Positions 23,301 through 34,446 of a DNA stretch of 64,000 nt are shown one piece after another. Source of the stretch: Rhizophagus clarus. Its lineage: Eukaryota; Glomeromycota; Glomeromycetes; Glomerales; Glomeraceae. The number at the start of each line of letters is the position of its first letter. Position 1 is the first letter of the stretch. Both the position numbers and the translations under genes were made by a program. The stretch spans positions 496,001 to 560,000 of the forward strand of contig BLAL01000236.1 in NCBI GenBank assembly GCA_015698045.1. The letters are read 5' to 3'. The notes below the pieces were generated by a model. The model had not been told where the DNA came from. It saw only the letters and a program-made list of their open reading frames with translations, and made no database searches.

Positions 23301-23753
23301 ATCTCTTTTTCATTTTTTTGGTATGTTTGAGTTTACCTCTGTGGGATTTTCATTATGAATAATAGAGGATTTTTTTTGTTTTCTTGCCATAATGATATTT
23401 TCCTGATTTTTTCTTGCAGCATCTGATTTCCACAAATTTTCATCATTTAAATGTTTTTCCTGAGTGCGAGAATCAACTTCTACACCTTCACAACAAATAC
23501 AATCACACAGATAAAAATACCTTTTTTGGGGTTTTATTAGGTTAGTCACGGATGTTACAGAAGCTTTAGAAGTATACGAATGTTTTTTTTGGGACTTTAC
23601 TAGATCATTTACAGAAGTTTCGGAGGTTTCTTTTTTTTTAGAATTTATCAAGTCAGCTACAAAGGTTTCAGAGGTTTCAGAATACTGCTTTTTTTTGGGC
23701 TTTATTAAGTCAGCCACAGAGGTCTTGATTTTAGATTTTGTATTATTATTCAT
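20375..23753 (-). pseudogene. Plavaka-like (TNP2/CACTA supergroup) transposase, recently broken
   Basis: The product would cut and paste a CACTA-type element. In order it has: a Cys-rich N-terminus (CDCICCEGVEVDSRTQEKH, about 23520-23460); a long Asp/Glu-rich region (23160-22990); a CNNCHKLH motif; FNLDWFQPF, the probable first catalytic Asp; HRCEKR; the family signature VDPMHCLFLGVAKWIFK; and IHLSLHIADCCRDYEPIYSF with ERLNGYIG. A 77-base intron (21268-21192) joins NGYIG to SYPNSNRQIEPEL in phase. Stops are at 23310 (TGA), 21831 (TAG in GVR*SELL) and 21576 (TGA in TADQ*KTF). The last two replace expected Trp codons. The frame is otherwise intact to NRKFNV. It is divergent to the gene at 24224. 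Confidence 0.88.
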
Positions 23754-23944
23754 TTTACTATTACTAATATGTTTAATATCTAGTACTGTATTTTATTAAA
23801 GAAAGTTATTAACTGTATTTTATTAAAGAAAATTATTAATAAAAAGTTATTAACTGTATTTTATTAAAGAAGTTATTTTATTAAAGAAGTTATTAACTAT
23901 ATATTTTAGAAAGTTATTAGGTAAAAGACGCGAATAAAGTTATT

Positions 23945-24120
23945 AGGTAAAAGACGCGAATATGATGCGATCTGAAAGGTGCATGTGAACAAGACAAACG
24001 CGAATATGATGCGATCTGAAAGGTGCATGTGAACAAGACAAACGCGAATATGATGCGAATCTGAAAGGTGCACATGAACAAGACAAACGCAAATATGATG
24101 CGATCTTGCATGTGAGCAAG
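23945..24120. repeat. 43-bp tandem repeat between divergent genes
   Basis: Four copies of ACGCGAATATGATGCGATCT plus GAAAGGTGCATGTGAACAAG, the last partial. They lie between the start of the Plavaka-like transposase (23753, minus) and the start of the divergent gene (24224, plus). They could be shared promoter elements or transposase binding sites; this is inference from position. Confidence 0.9.
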
Positions 24121-24223
24121 AATTGCAAAACAAAATTTTACGTGACACGCGAACAGAGATTTGTTATAAATACCCTCTATCCCCAAGTATTTTTGAAGAT
24201 AGATTTCAACTTTTATTCAAAAG

Positions 24224-25590
24224 ATGGATAGTGATCAGGAGTCATCCTCTTCGTCCTCATTTTCATCCTCCTCTTTGCACCAAAAGATGGATAGTGATCA
24301 GGAGTCATCCCCTTCGTCCTCATCTTCATCCTCCTCTTCGCATCCAACCTCCTCTATTTATAATAAAAGTTCATATAAAGAGATCAAAGTAAGTATTATT
24401 TTATCATTTGTTATTTCTACCTTTTATTTATATTTATATATACAGAAAGAAGTGTTCATCTGGGTGGACTCAGAGTTAAAAGATGTTTATGAAATAAATA
24501 ATGAACGTACATGGGCAGAACAAAAAGAGAACATAATTACGACACTATTGCCACCACTCTATAAGCTGATGAATAAAAGATACACTGTTTCAAACAGTGA
24601 CCTACTAAGAATGCTACATGGACGTTAGCGCTCACGCCATCGTGTGCACAATATAAGATTGCAAGGGGAGGAAAAAGCAAAACAGAATAAGAGAAGAACC
24701 AAGAAGAATACTAGGATGCAAGATGTAATAAATATTTTATTAACATAAAATAGAAAATTCAACTAACTATGCTATATTTACAATTACATAATTAGAAAAA
24801 AAGAAGAAGAACAAAAGCAACAGATTATTTAATACGAAGTAATAACAAATATATCAGACGATATCCTGAAGAAGACTTAGTAAAAATACTAAAAGACTCG
24901 GGTTATCATTCTGAAGAATGGGAAAAGACGGATACTGAAAAAGATGATGATGATGATGTAATTACCGAAGAATCTGCTGCTAAAGAAAAATCATCATCAA
25001 TTCATATTTATGGAAGATGGTGGCGTTCTTCTGCAGTATGTATTTATGATTTTTTTATTTATTAGATTTACTTATTTAATTCTTTCGACCTGTGTTATTG
25101 ATAAGCTATTGTTTTAATTAAATGAATAAATTCAATAAACATTATACAAATCTTTTCAATCCATAAAATCGAAGTGATAAATTTTTTATTGTTTTTTACT
25201 AATTCCTTATGAATCAATTATTACAAATATAAAATTCAATTGTTTAAGCTTTGCCATTTGCTACACAAACGGATTGATCCAGCGGTCAAGATATTAAGAA
25301 AAAAACCACAAATTGTAAAAACTAAAAGAGCTGAAAATTTTAAAACGACCACTGATGAGCTACCCGTGAGTGCGCCAAATTGGTGTTTTAATCAGGAAGC
25401 TCTTAAAAGATTTAATAGGCCGACTAATAATATCCCAGTATATGATTATGATACTGGTCAAGAAGATGATAATGGTAATCATAGTGATACTGAAGATGAT
25501 TACGAAGAAGAAAATAGGGCAAATTCTAATAAAAGAAAAAGAAAAAAAACTAAAAAAAAATCAAAAAAAAAGGAGAGAAAAGAAGCATAA
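24224..25590 (+). CDS. Four-exon acidic/basic gene paired with the transposase
   Basis: Exons: 24224-24389, about 24447-24724, about 24800-25036 and about 25247-25590, all with GT...AG introns that keep phase. The N-terminus is two copies of MDSDQESS followed by long Ser runs. The core has KEVFIWVDSELKDVYE, YKLMNKRYTVSNSDLLRMLH and RRYPEEDLVKILKDSGYHSE. The last exon has KRIDPAVKILRKKPQIVKTK, APNWCFNQEALKRFN and a Lys-rich tail. A TAG at 24626 follows MLHGR, where a Trp would fit, so the gene is probably inactive. Head-to-head with the transposase over a shared 43-bp repeat, it may be the element's second protein, as CACTA elements often carry a DNA-binding partner. No known domain recognised. 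Confidence 0.7.
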
Positions 25591-25599
25591 ATCAAAAAA

Positions 25600-26202
25600 A
25601 GATTAAAATAGACAATTATTATTTTATCAAGTTATAATAAATTGCTTTTATTCAATAAACATTCATTTTTTTTTATTAAAGTATTAATTAAATAAACAAT
25701 CTGTCGTCATATATTATATAATATATTGTAATGATGAAATGTTTCCAATAAATTTTTAAAAAAGGTACATTTAGGCGTGACAGATCTAGTACCGCATAAA
25801 TCAAATTGAAAGAACTAATCTATCAATTTACAATATAAAATCTTGAAATAATCTTTCACATTTTCAAAATACGTGATAAACTCATTTTTGCTATTTGCCA
25901 AAAAGGAATTTCGCTTTATTTTAGTGTATTTTGTAACGAAGAAACTCGCCTGACAATGGTTTTGAGTTTTACGATAAATTTATTAAATCAAATTATAAAA
26001 TAGTAAAAATATTAAAATAATAATTAGATGAATATAAAAAATATAAGATAATGAAAAATAAAAAATAATAATAATCAAAATAATAAAAATATAAAAATAT
26101 AAAAAATAAAAAATAAAAAAATAAAAAATAAAAAAATAGAAAATACAAAATAAAAAAAAAAAATAAAAATATGTAAAAAATAAAAAAATAAAAAAATGTA
26201 AT
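25600..26202. other. A-rich intergenic stretch
   Basis: From about 26040 to 26200 the sequence is nearly pure AAAATAAAAA. No gene seen. Confidence 0.6.
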
Positions 26203-26811
26203 TTATGGATTCCGAGGCCGCCGATGCGCAGTGTTTCTACGCCGCCTACGATTGTGGTGATTCCCTAAGAAATATATATATAAATTTAGAACTTAAATAA
26301 CTTAAATATAAATTAAAAAAATTCTTAATAATTACCAGGTCTGTCCCAAAACCTTGTGCGAAACTGCCTATAATATCTTTCTCTTTCCTGAGACCACCTT
26401 CCATTTCGCGCACCATTCCTCCATTCACAGAAATCCTAAAAATGTTAATACTATTAATTTTTTATTTTATTTTATTTTTTTTTTATGATTTATTATTATT
26501 TTACTAACATTAAAATTCCTGATCAAGTTCCTCCACTTTCTCTCTACCTGTTGGCCAGTGAACCTCACGCGGAACCGTCTCCGAATTCTTCGAGCTAGGC
26601 TCTTCCAGAATTCGGAACGGTCCCTCCCGGGCATGTCATGGTAGTAGTCGTTCCTTTTCCTTTACATTATTTATTTAATTTTTAGATCAGAAAACGTAAG
26701 AGAAAAAAAAACTAGAAAATGATCAAAGTTATTTATTAGTTTTCATTTATTTTTTTACCTCCTATATCTTATTAAATATTCAGTTATTGCATCAGTCCAA
26801 TTTGCGGGCAT
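26203..26811 (-). CDS. Myb/SANT-like (trihelix-type) DNA-binding protein, four exons
   Basis: Exons on the minus strand: 26811-26759, 26659-26509, 26435-26336 and 26264-26203. The introns are GT...AG and phase is kept at all three joins, giving 121 residues with no internal stop. It opens MPANWTDAITEYLIRYRR, followed by RSEFWKSLARRIRRRFRVRF and QQVERKWRNLIRNFNDF. The W-x4-TE-x-L start, F/L-W helix and KW-x-NL helix match the Myb/SANT-like domain 4 pattern seen in trihelix factors and transposon-derived regulators. The tail is Arg-rich (NRRRRRNTAHRRPRNP). It is likely a nuclear DNA-binding protein. The exons are much more GC-rich than the surroundings. Every exon is short, so no long ORF shows. 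It may derive from a transposon. Confidence 0.78.
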
Positions 26812-26829
26812 TTTAAGAAGAAGAATATA

Positions 26830-27110
26830 TAATAATAAAAATAACGGCAACAAATTTTAAGAAAAAGAATATATAATAAAAATAACGACAATAAATTTAT
26901 TGTAAGAAAAAAAAAGATGAAACCTCTTTTTATAAACAATTTTTTATCACCTAGTATTATTATATTAATTACCTTTCAAGAACATTTACGTAAATTGTTC
27001 TAATTTCTCAAATATGTCATGATTGTTATGATCCGTCTTCTTTGTATTAATTATATATCAAATCTAAAAAAGGTAATACAGATACGGATCAACAATACAA
27101 TCAATCACAA
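26830..27110. other. AT-rich stretch
   Basis: Nothing beyond A-rich runs and a partial copy of the ATCTAAAAAAGGTAATACAG word of the next repeat. Confidence 0.4.
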
Positions 27111-27566
27111 CGAACGAGTTAAACTCGACCTAAACTCAATTGTTATGATCGTGATTCCAAAAAATCAAGATAAAGGTCTTCTTTTAATTATATATTAAAT
27201 CTAAAAAAGGTAAAATCTAATAATACAGATACGTAAATAAATAGTGTTTTTTATTTTGTTTTATAATACGCTTTTGCCAATTATAGACTACAAATAAAAC
27301 AATTACGGATCTACAATACATTACACAAAGATCTTGAGCGAACGAGTTGAACTCGACCTAAACTCAATTGTTATGATCGTGATTCCAAAAAATCAAGATA
27401 AAGGTCTTCTTTTAATTATATATTAAATCTAAAAAAGGTAAAATCTAATAATACAGATACGTAAATAAATAGTGTTTTTTATTTTGGTTTATAATAAGCT
27501 TTTGCCAATTATAGACTACAAATAAAACAATTACAGATCTACAATACATTACACAAAGATCTTGAG
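27111..27566. repeat. 228-bp tandem duplication
   Basis: Two nearly identical copies start at 27111 and 27339 with CGAACGAGTTRAACTCGACC, pass through TTATGATCGTGATTCCAAAA, and end CACAAAGATCTTGAG. A third start at 27567 leads into the ACTCGAGTT repeat. Confidence 0.95.
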
Positions 27567-27800
27567 TGAACGAGTTAAACTCGAGTTGAACTCGAGTTCA
27601 ACTCGAGTTCAAAGCGAACAATTTAAATTCAAAATAAAATATCCAAGATTAACAAAAAAGTTGGTAACGTTATAATGAAATCGGTAGTAAAACTTAATTT
27701 AATCATCTTTAATTAGGTATAAAAATTCTGATAAATTTAATAAAATCAGTGATTTTTTAATAATTTTATCAACTCAAGTTGAGCACGAATAGTGAATAAT
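27567..27800. repeat. ACTCGAGTT-rich dispersed repeat, copy B (inverted)
   Basis: Reverse complement of 19985-20270. It shares GTTAAACTCGAGTTGAACTC, CAAAGCGAACAATTTAAATT and AATCATCTTTAATTAGGTAT. Confidence 0.85.
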
Positions 27801-27866
27801 CAAGTTTGTGCTTTTTCGCTAATAGCATTCGATAGGTGACCGATTTTGTGGCTGATGTGGCTGAAT

Positions 27867-28286
27867 ATAATATTACCCAAATAACCAATAAAAATTGATA
27901 ATTTTGTTGATTATGTGATTGCACGATCATGATTTAATTATTTATTTATCATATTTTTTTTTTTTTTTTTTTTCAAAAACTTTTTCTCTCTCTCTCTCAA
28001 ATTTTTACTTTATTGTTTTGTCTAAAAAATAAAGATAAAGGTATATTTTTTGTTGAAATTTCTTTTCCCATTATTATGTTATTTATAATATTACCCAAAT
28101 AACCAATAAAAATTGATAATTTTGTTGATCATGTGATTGCACGATCACGATTTAATTATTTATTTATCGTTTTTTTTTTCAAAACTTTTCTCTCTCTCTC
28201 TCAAATTTTTACTTTATTGTTTTTATCTAAAAAATAAAGATAAAGGTATATTTTTTGTTGAAATTTCTTTTCCCATTATTATGTTA
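27867..28286. repeat. 218-bp tandem duplication
   Basis: Starts at 27867 and 28085 with ATAATATTACCCAAATAACC and runs through GTTGATTATGTGATTGCACG, a CTCTCTCTCTC tract and GATAAAGGTATATTTTTTGT. A partial third copy lies near 28360-28437. Confidence 0.95.
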
Positions 28287-28489
28287 TTCTTAACACTTTT
28301 ATTAATATATTTTTCCAATGTATTTCTTCTCACTAACGTCCTAAACAATGTTCTACTATCGAGTTTTTTACTTTATTGGTTTTTCTAAAAAATAAATACA
28401 AAGGTACATTTTTTGTTGAAATTTCTTTTTCCATCCTGTTAACACTCTTACTAATATTTTTTTCTAATGTGTTTTCTCCTACTAACATT

Positions 28490-28735
28490 CCTACTAACAA
28501 TGTTCTACTGTTAAACATTTTTTATTCCTTACTTTTACTAACACTTCTACTAACATTAACACTAACATTAATACTTATACTTTATATTTTTTTTATTGAC
28601 GTTCCTTTTCTACTTCTACTAACTTTCATACTAACATTAATACTAACACTTTCTAATGTAAAAATTTTTTTATTAACGTTCCTTTTCTTTTGCTAACACT
28701 TCTACTAATATTCATACTAACACTTTATTATTAAC
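28490..28735. repeat. TACTAACATT-rich region
   Basis: Many irregular copies of ACTAACATT/ACTAACACTT. The hydrophobic frame through it is a repeat artefact. Confidence 0.7.
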
Positions 28736-28974
28736 ATTTTACTTTCTTTCAAATTAAATAGATATAATGAAATGAAAACAAGCAAACAAGTGAACATTAA
28801 TTGTAAATTTGTGTAAAGAGTAGTGAATTTTTTTTATAATATTTTTGTATAATATTTTTTTTTATTATCGATTGAAAATATAAATAAAACTTTCAGTAAT
28901 TACAATTAAATGAATTAAATTACTTTTAAATTACAATTGTATTTAAATTATAAATCTACTACTATTAATGCCCT

Positions 28975-29362
28975 ATAAATGCTATACTTTTCGGCTATCC
29001 GATATGTGAAAATTATGAAATTATGCTTATATTTCAAATACAAATAGGATACATATCGGGTATATATAGGATACTTATTAGCACTATCCGATAAGTGTAT
29101 AATATCTGTCCGATATTTTTTTAAAATATATCGGGTACCCAATAAATCTATGATATGTAACCGATATTTAACTACCCAATATGTATGAGAAATATACCCG
29201 ATATGTACGTTATATGTCACCGATTTTCTGCATCTGACGGGTACATATCGGATACCCGATATGTGTAGTATTATTAAATAGCATACACATATTTCACACA
29301 TATTGGGTACATATTGGGTAGCCGATATGTACCCGATATGTACCCGATAGCATCAATTTTGA
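28975..29362. repeat. TATCGGGTACA-rich dispersed repeat, copy B (inverted)
   Basis: Dense ATATCGGGTACATATCGGGT and complement. It ends GATAGCATCAATTTTGACCA, the complement of the start of copy A at 18530. The minus-strand frame across it is repeat-driven. Confidence 0.8.
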
Positions 29363-29517
29363 CCAGTAAAAGTTCACGATAACAAACATTATATTGATTG
29401 CATATTTAGCAAGCAATGCATTAAAAAGATGTGTTTATTTTATGTCAACTTTTTTGTATTTGGATTTTTTTTGAATGTATTATTTAAAGCTTATTATTTT
29501 ATTTATTTCATTATTAG

Positions 29518-29701
29518 AAAAGAAAAGGTCGATTGTGTCTTTCGTATTAAAGATTCTTTCATTTTAATCAAACAATTTAAAATAATCAAAATTTGTGAAA
29601 TTTACCGTCTAGAAATTGACGAATTGGAATTTAATTTAAATATAACTGATTATAATGAAAGTTTTTACGAACATCATAATCCTATAAATGTTAACTTATG
29701 A
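29518..29701 (+). CDS. Exon-like ORF, 60 codons, unknown
   Basis: It follows an acceptor (TTCATTATTAG) and runs KEKVDCVFRIKDSFILIKQF, then ICEIYRLEIDELEFNLNITD, to a TGA. Composition is mixed and looks coding, with a possible beta-rich fold. No upstream exon was identified. Confidence 0.3.
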
Positions 29702-29887
29702 GTTTTATTTTATAATTGAAAATTATTAAAACCGAATTTTTATATCAATCAATTTTTTTCACAAATATTAATATAATTTGTAATTGGACGTTTAACTAAA
29801 CTTTTTATAGTTTTTAGCCAGTTAATCACTTCATTTTCACTCAAATCAAACTACTTCTGCTCTTACAAAGATCTAACTATGAGTAAG

Positions 29888-30033
29888 GATGTCAAACAAG
29901 TAACAGTTTTCGTCATAGAAATCGAAAGTATGAAGAGATTGATTATCGTAAGAAATTTGCTGACGATAATTTCGTCATACAATCCGATAGTGATGATAGG
30001 AAATTGCCAAATTGGATAATTGCTAGGGGAAAT
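29888..30033 (+). pseudogene. Short coding remnant with a frameshift
   Basis: ATGTCAAAC opens, the frame shifts within about ten bases, and NSFRHRNRKYEEIDYRKKFA leads to DDNFVIQSDSDDRKLPNWII and a TGA. The acidic SDSDD run is like the acidic regions of the transposase genes here. Family unknown. Confidence 0.35.
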
Positions 30034-30344
30034 TGATGAAAAATATACCGTAATTGTAAAATGATGCGTCAAAGTGACAGAAGTAATTTATACTGATAAA
30101 AAAGCTGGCTAATGAGATTTACTGTATATAATCAGATAGTAATTTATTTCGATTAATAGTTTTTATTGGTTTTTGAATTAGCATTACGAACTTCTATTTA
30201 TCACGTCTATTACTTTGTAATAAATGAATTTACTTATTATCTAATGTATTGTCATTTCATATTTATTGTTATTTTACAAATAAATTGCTAATTATTACTA
30301 ATGAAGAAGTATCATTATAAAGACTATATCAAATATCAAATAAT

Positions 30345-30520
30345 TAGAGTTCGCTATATTTCTGATCCTCTCTGACGCAATGCAGTGCAAAGTGCAAACG
30401 GACCTCTACTCTATAGTAAACAATTAAAGTAGTAAATAATATAATAGAGTTCTCTATATTTCTGACTCTCCCTGACGCAATGCAGTGCAAACGAACCTCT
30501 ACTCTATAGCAAACTGTCCA
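30345..30520. repeat. Direct duplication, about 97 bp period
   Basis: GAGTTCGCTATATTTCTGAT, CTCTCTGACGCAATGCAGTG and ACCTCTACTCTATAGTAAAC occur at about 30346 and again, slightly changed, at about 30446. Confidence 0.9.
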
Positions 30521-30777
30521 ATGAATTATTCTTATTTATCATAATTAATTAGTTTAGCGTGTCAAGTAAGAAAGGCAATTCTGTTAGTAATATGGATAAC
30601 TCATTTTTTAGTTATCAGTGTACGTACAAATTTTTGTTGTTTTGTTTAAGAAATCTTTACAATTGCAATTTGATATATCTTTATATTATTTTCTTTTTTC
30701 TTTAAATCTATATAAGTACTGAAATTTATGTATCATAAGATTACCCATTATAATTTATTTATATCTTATAATTTATA

Positions 30778-30969
30778 TCTGTTCGCCATTTACAATTAAA
30801 ACTGAAAACTAACAGATGGAATTTATATTGGCAGTGCTTAAATAGAAATCAAAATTTACCGGCTGAAGATCCGGAAAGAAAAATTTTTGCCAGCTATGGA
30901 TTTTTTAATGTAGATCGTTTAAATTTTTGGAGTTCAAATTTAATAAAGCTGAAGAAGAAGAAATTATAA
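30778..30969 (+). pseudogene. Coding remnant without a start, 63 codons
   Basis: An open frame from SVRHLQLKLKTNRWNLYWQC through LNRNQNLPAEDPERKIFASY and GFFNVDRLNFWSSNLIKL to TAA. Its Trp and charged content is unlike the AT-rich surroundings, so it is likely the tail of a decayed gene or transposon protein. Not recognised. Confidence 0.4.
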
Positions 30970-31778
30970 AAACAGAATACAATTATATTTTTTGAACTAA
31001 TTATTTTAAAATTTAATTTTTCTTTGATTTAATTGAAATTTTAATATTCATTATATCATCTAATTATTATAAATTTATTAAATTATTATTATTTAATTCA
31101 TGCTTTTAATAATACATTATTGTATTTATATTTACTAATTATTCGTGACCATAAATTTAAAATAATTAATATTTTAATATGTATAAATCATAACAGTGTA
31201 TTGTAATATTGTAATACATATTGATTTATACTATTAATGCGTATTATACAACTTGATAATTATACTTGTCGTATAATTTGAGCATGGTCTTTTTTATTAT
31301 TAATTAGGTTAATTAAACACTAACAAATCCAATACTGTTAAAAGAGCGAATAATACGTACTAATTCTTAAGTTGTATTATTATTATAAATGCATTATCAT
31401 AAATGTATTGCGTTATTGTTTTATTATATAAATATTGAAATACTGCAACGAAATGAAACAAACTGAATGCGATCAATGCGATACTCCTTCAACAACTATA
31501 CAAAACTAAATTTTTTTATGAAAATTTAATTGCTTTTTGAATCAAAAACTTTTAATCTCATATTTATAATTTAAAATAACATCATTACTTTTAATCAATT
31601 TGAATTTCTATCGTAGAATTAAATAATTAAAATAAAATAAAATCTTAGTTCAAATTCTACTTTTGTTCAGAATTCTTATCAAATGTTAGCATAACTATGG
31701 TATATTGATGGATAATACATTACTCATAAATTTATTACTTATGATTTTTAGGTAATTATCCAACCCAGCATAAATCCT
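30970..31778. other. AT-rich stretch
   Basis: No gene or repeat that I can support. Confidence 0.5.
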
Positions 31779-31781
31779 TCC

Positions 31782-34011
31782 AAGGCAATGTATTACTAGA
31801 CCTACACTAAAGATAACTTTAGCAAGGCTTTCTTTGTGGATTAAAAAAATTTCATACACTTTGCTAGCTCCTTTTTCTACAAGATCTCTAATTTAATTCA
31901 GAGAACTAAATTGTCAAAATAAAGAGAAAGTTGAAACATTAGTAAAAACGTTTCATTGAAATGCATAATTAGAAACAAAATCTCACCAAGTTTTTCACGC
32001 GTTTAAAGAGTCAAAGAACCAACTATCTGAAAAAAGAAAGATGATGAATATTAGTGATCATTTGTTCGTTAAAAGAAAAAATTAAAGAAAAAAATTGAAC
32101 TTACGAAATCTGTGTTCAAAGATATCCCTGAAAATCAAAGAGCAAGTCGTCTATAAAAAAAAAAAGTTAGTAATTGTTTGTTAACATTAAAGAAAAAAAT
32201 ATCTTACCGAAACTAGCATCCAAAGAGCTGAAAACCATCTAAATAATAACAAAAAATGAAGTCATTAGATTAATGTTATGTTGAAATAAAAAGTTTAAAA
32301 AATTTCATATGAAAATATCTATAAATAAAAAGCACCAATCACAATCCAGTATTGCATCAACAAGTACCAATCAGAATGAAGACAGAGCATCACGGAAGCA
32401 AGATAAACAAAAGGTTAAAGAATAATTTAAAAATCACTTTTCCTTTTGTTAAATTAAAAAAAAAAGAACTTTAAAAAAGAATTACCAGAAGTCTATGTGT
32501 CAAAGAGATCCATGTTAAAAATAAGAGAAAAAACTTCTTTGTCTTTTCTTATTAAAATTCTGCTTCAAAGATTTGAAGTACTGTATCAGCCATCTAAAAG
32601 AATGTGTTAACCTAAGGCAAAAAAATAAAAAAAAAAGAAAAGTTTTGTTAATAAAATTCTTTTAAAATAGGTTTCTTAAAGTCAATTCTGAACTCAAATA
32701 GCCTACTGGAGTCTGGAAATACAGAACCTATAAAGATTAAAAAAAGAAGTGTCAGATATTTCTTATAGATAAATGATGAATTCCTCTCAAAAGGAATAAC
32801 TTACCATCCAAAAGGTTTTCCACAGAGAAAGCTATTACCTACAAAAAATAAAAAAAGGAAAATTTAATACGTTCCTCATAGATAATGGCGAATCTCTTCT
32901 CCCAAAAATTTTACTTACCATCAAAAAGTCCCTCCAGAGAACGTTACCTACCAAAAAAAAAGAAGGATCATTTAATTTAATATGTTTTTTATAGAAACTC
33001 TTTTCCCAAAATCACTAATCGTCTGAAGATTCTCTGTTACCTTTAAAAAATAAAAAAGAAAATTCATTTCTAACACTAATGATGAACTATTAAAACAAAA
33101 CTAACTTATCATTTGTTTTAGTTTTCTGGTTCTTATTTTATTGCAAAGTATAATTTTTACTTTTGTTTTCTTCAGTAGCCTAATAATGGTTTATAAATTA
33201 ATTTCTAAAGTCCAGCTATCATAGGCTAGGAAAAAATTTTTTATTAAAAATAAAAAGAAAAAAAGAAAATTAGTAGTAAATAAAACAAAAAAAAATCCAA
33301 AAATCAATAAAAATAAAAAAGAAATCACCTAAGAGAGCACTATTCGCAGAAATGTTCAGTTTGTTCTCAGTTGAACCTCAACTTCTATTGGGGACATTGT
33401 TCATTTCCTTTAATTTTTGTCAGTTGTTCATACCAATAGCTCATTGACATCACTGTTGTGAAAAAGAAATTAACGAAGGAGAAAGAGGGAAAGGAATTAT
33501 GGAAAAGGACAAGAATATAAACTTTTTTTTTAAAGAAAGATTGTCCATCATTGAACTGCACCTATCAGTTATCTTATTATATCACGTGATACACGTGGCA
33601 TTAATTCTATGTAGATAGTAAGATAGAAAATTGACATAACATGTTAAACTATTTTAACTATTTTTAATCATGAATAAACTATTTTTTTTTTAATTTTCTT
33701 TGCATTTTTTCTTTTACACTCTTCAAAATAATAAACAGACAAATCCATCAAAATATTCTGCGATTACATTTTTGATGCTTGGATCATGTTCAACTTAACC
33801 ATCACAAAATGACAAAAACAGCAAATATAATAATATAACATTAGTTATTATTTCTCGCAAACATTCTAGGTTTTTTAGTATAAATTGACTTGAGATTATT
33901 AGAGATCATAGGCTTTCTCACCAGCTGGCAAAGTGTATGAAATTTCTTTTAATTCACAAAGAAAGCCTTACTAAAGTCATCTTTAGTGTAGGTCTAGTAA
34001 TATATTGCCTT
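31782..34011. mobile_element. TIR element, inverted ends about 90 bp
   Basis: The left end starts AAGGCAATGTATTACTAGAC and the right end, inverted, AAGGCAATATATTACTAGAC. The match continues through CTACACTAAAGATAACTTTA, AAGGCTTTCTTTGTG and TTTCATACACTTTGC. No clear target duplication and no transposase. The interior, read on the minus strand, is a chain of short exon-like pieces (next entry). Confidence 0.8.
31900..33190 (-). other. Array of mini-exon-like units inside the TIR element
   Basis: On the minus strand at least six short pieces sit between an acceptor and a donor. Examples, read on the minus strand: TTTGGTAG then a 29-base piece ending TTTTTGATG before GTAAGT (about 32920); TTTTTGTAG then a 34-base piece ending TTTTGGATG before GTAAGT (about 32815); TTATTTAG then a 31-base piece ending TAGTTTCG before GTAAGA (about 32210); TTTTATAG then a 46-base piece ending CAGATTTC before GTAAGT (about 32105); and TTTTCAG then a 40-base piece ending AAAACTTG before GTGAGA (about 31988). 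Spacing is about 100-130 bases. Coding ability is uncertain. It could be a multi-exon non-coding RNA. Confidence 0.55.
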
Positions 34012-34440
34012 AATTGAGCGTGGCTACGAAGTTTATGATTATCTCTTTACTTTTTTTGGTATTTTATAATAATATAAAACTTTGTTTTAGTATAGCAAAA
34101 TTTATGTAGATGGAAATTAAATATCACATTTCAAGTAAATTTCAAGCTATAATATGCGTAATATATTGGTATTAAATTTAATTAAAATTTATTCAGAATT
34201 TATACATTATAAATTAGCAAATTAATTTTAAAATCATAAAATTTACAATAAATTTTACCGTTTCAATCAATAAATTAAATTTGATGAAGATTTCTTAATC
34301 GTAATTGAGATCAACAAATTTATAAGCTATTTATGGACAATAAACTTCATGCAAATTGTTCCACTTCGACCAGTGATTGGGCTTCATATATATATAAGTT
34401 TACAACATCAGGTTATCAGATATTTGTTTAAAACTTATCA
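34012..34440. other. AT-rich stretch
   Basis: Between two elements. No gene seen. Confidence 0.5.
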
Positions 34441-34446
34441 GTTTAT

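Noticed and set aside
28137-28696. Hydrophobic frames that could suggest membrane proteins
   Set aside because: They lie in the 218-bp tandem duplication and the ACTAACATT-rich tract; T-rich DNA gives Phe/Leu/Ile frames by default.
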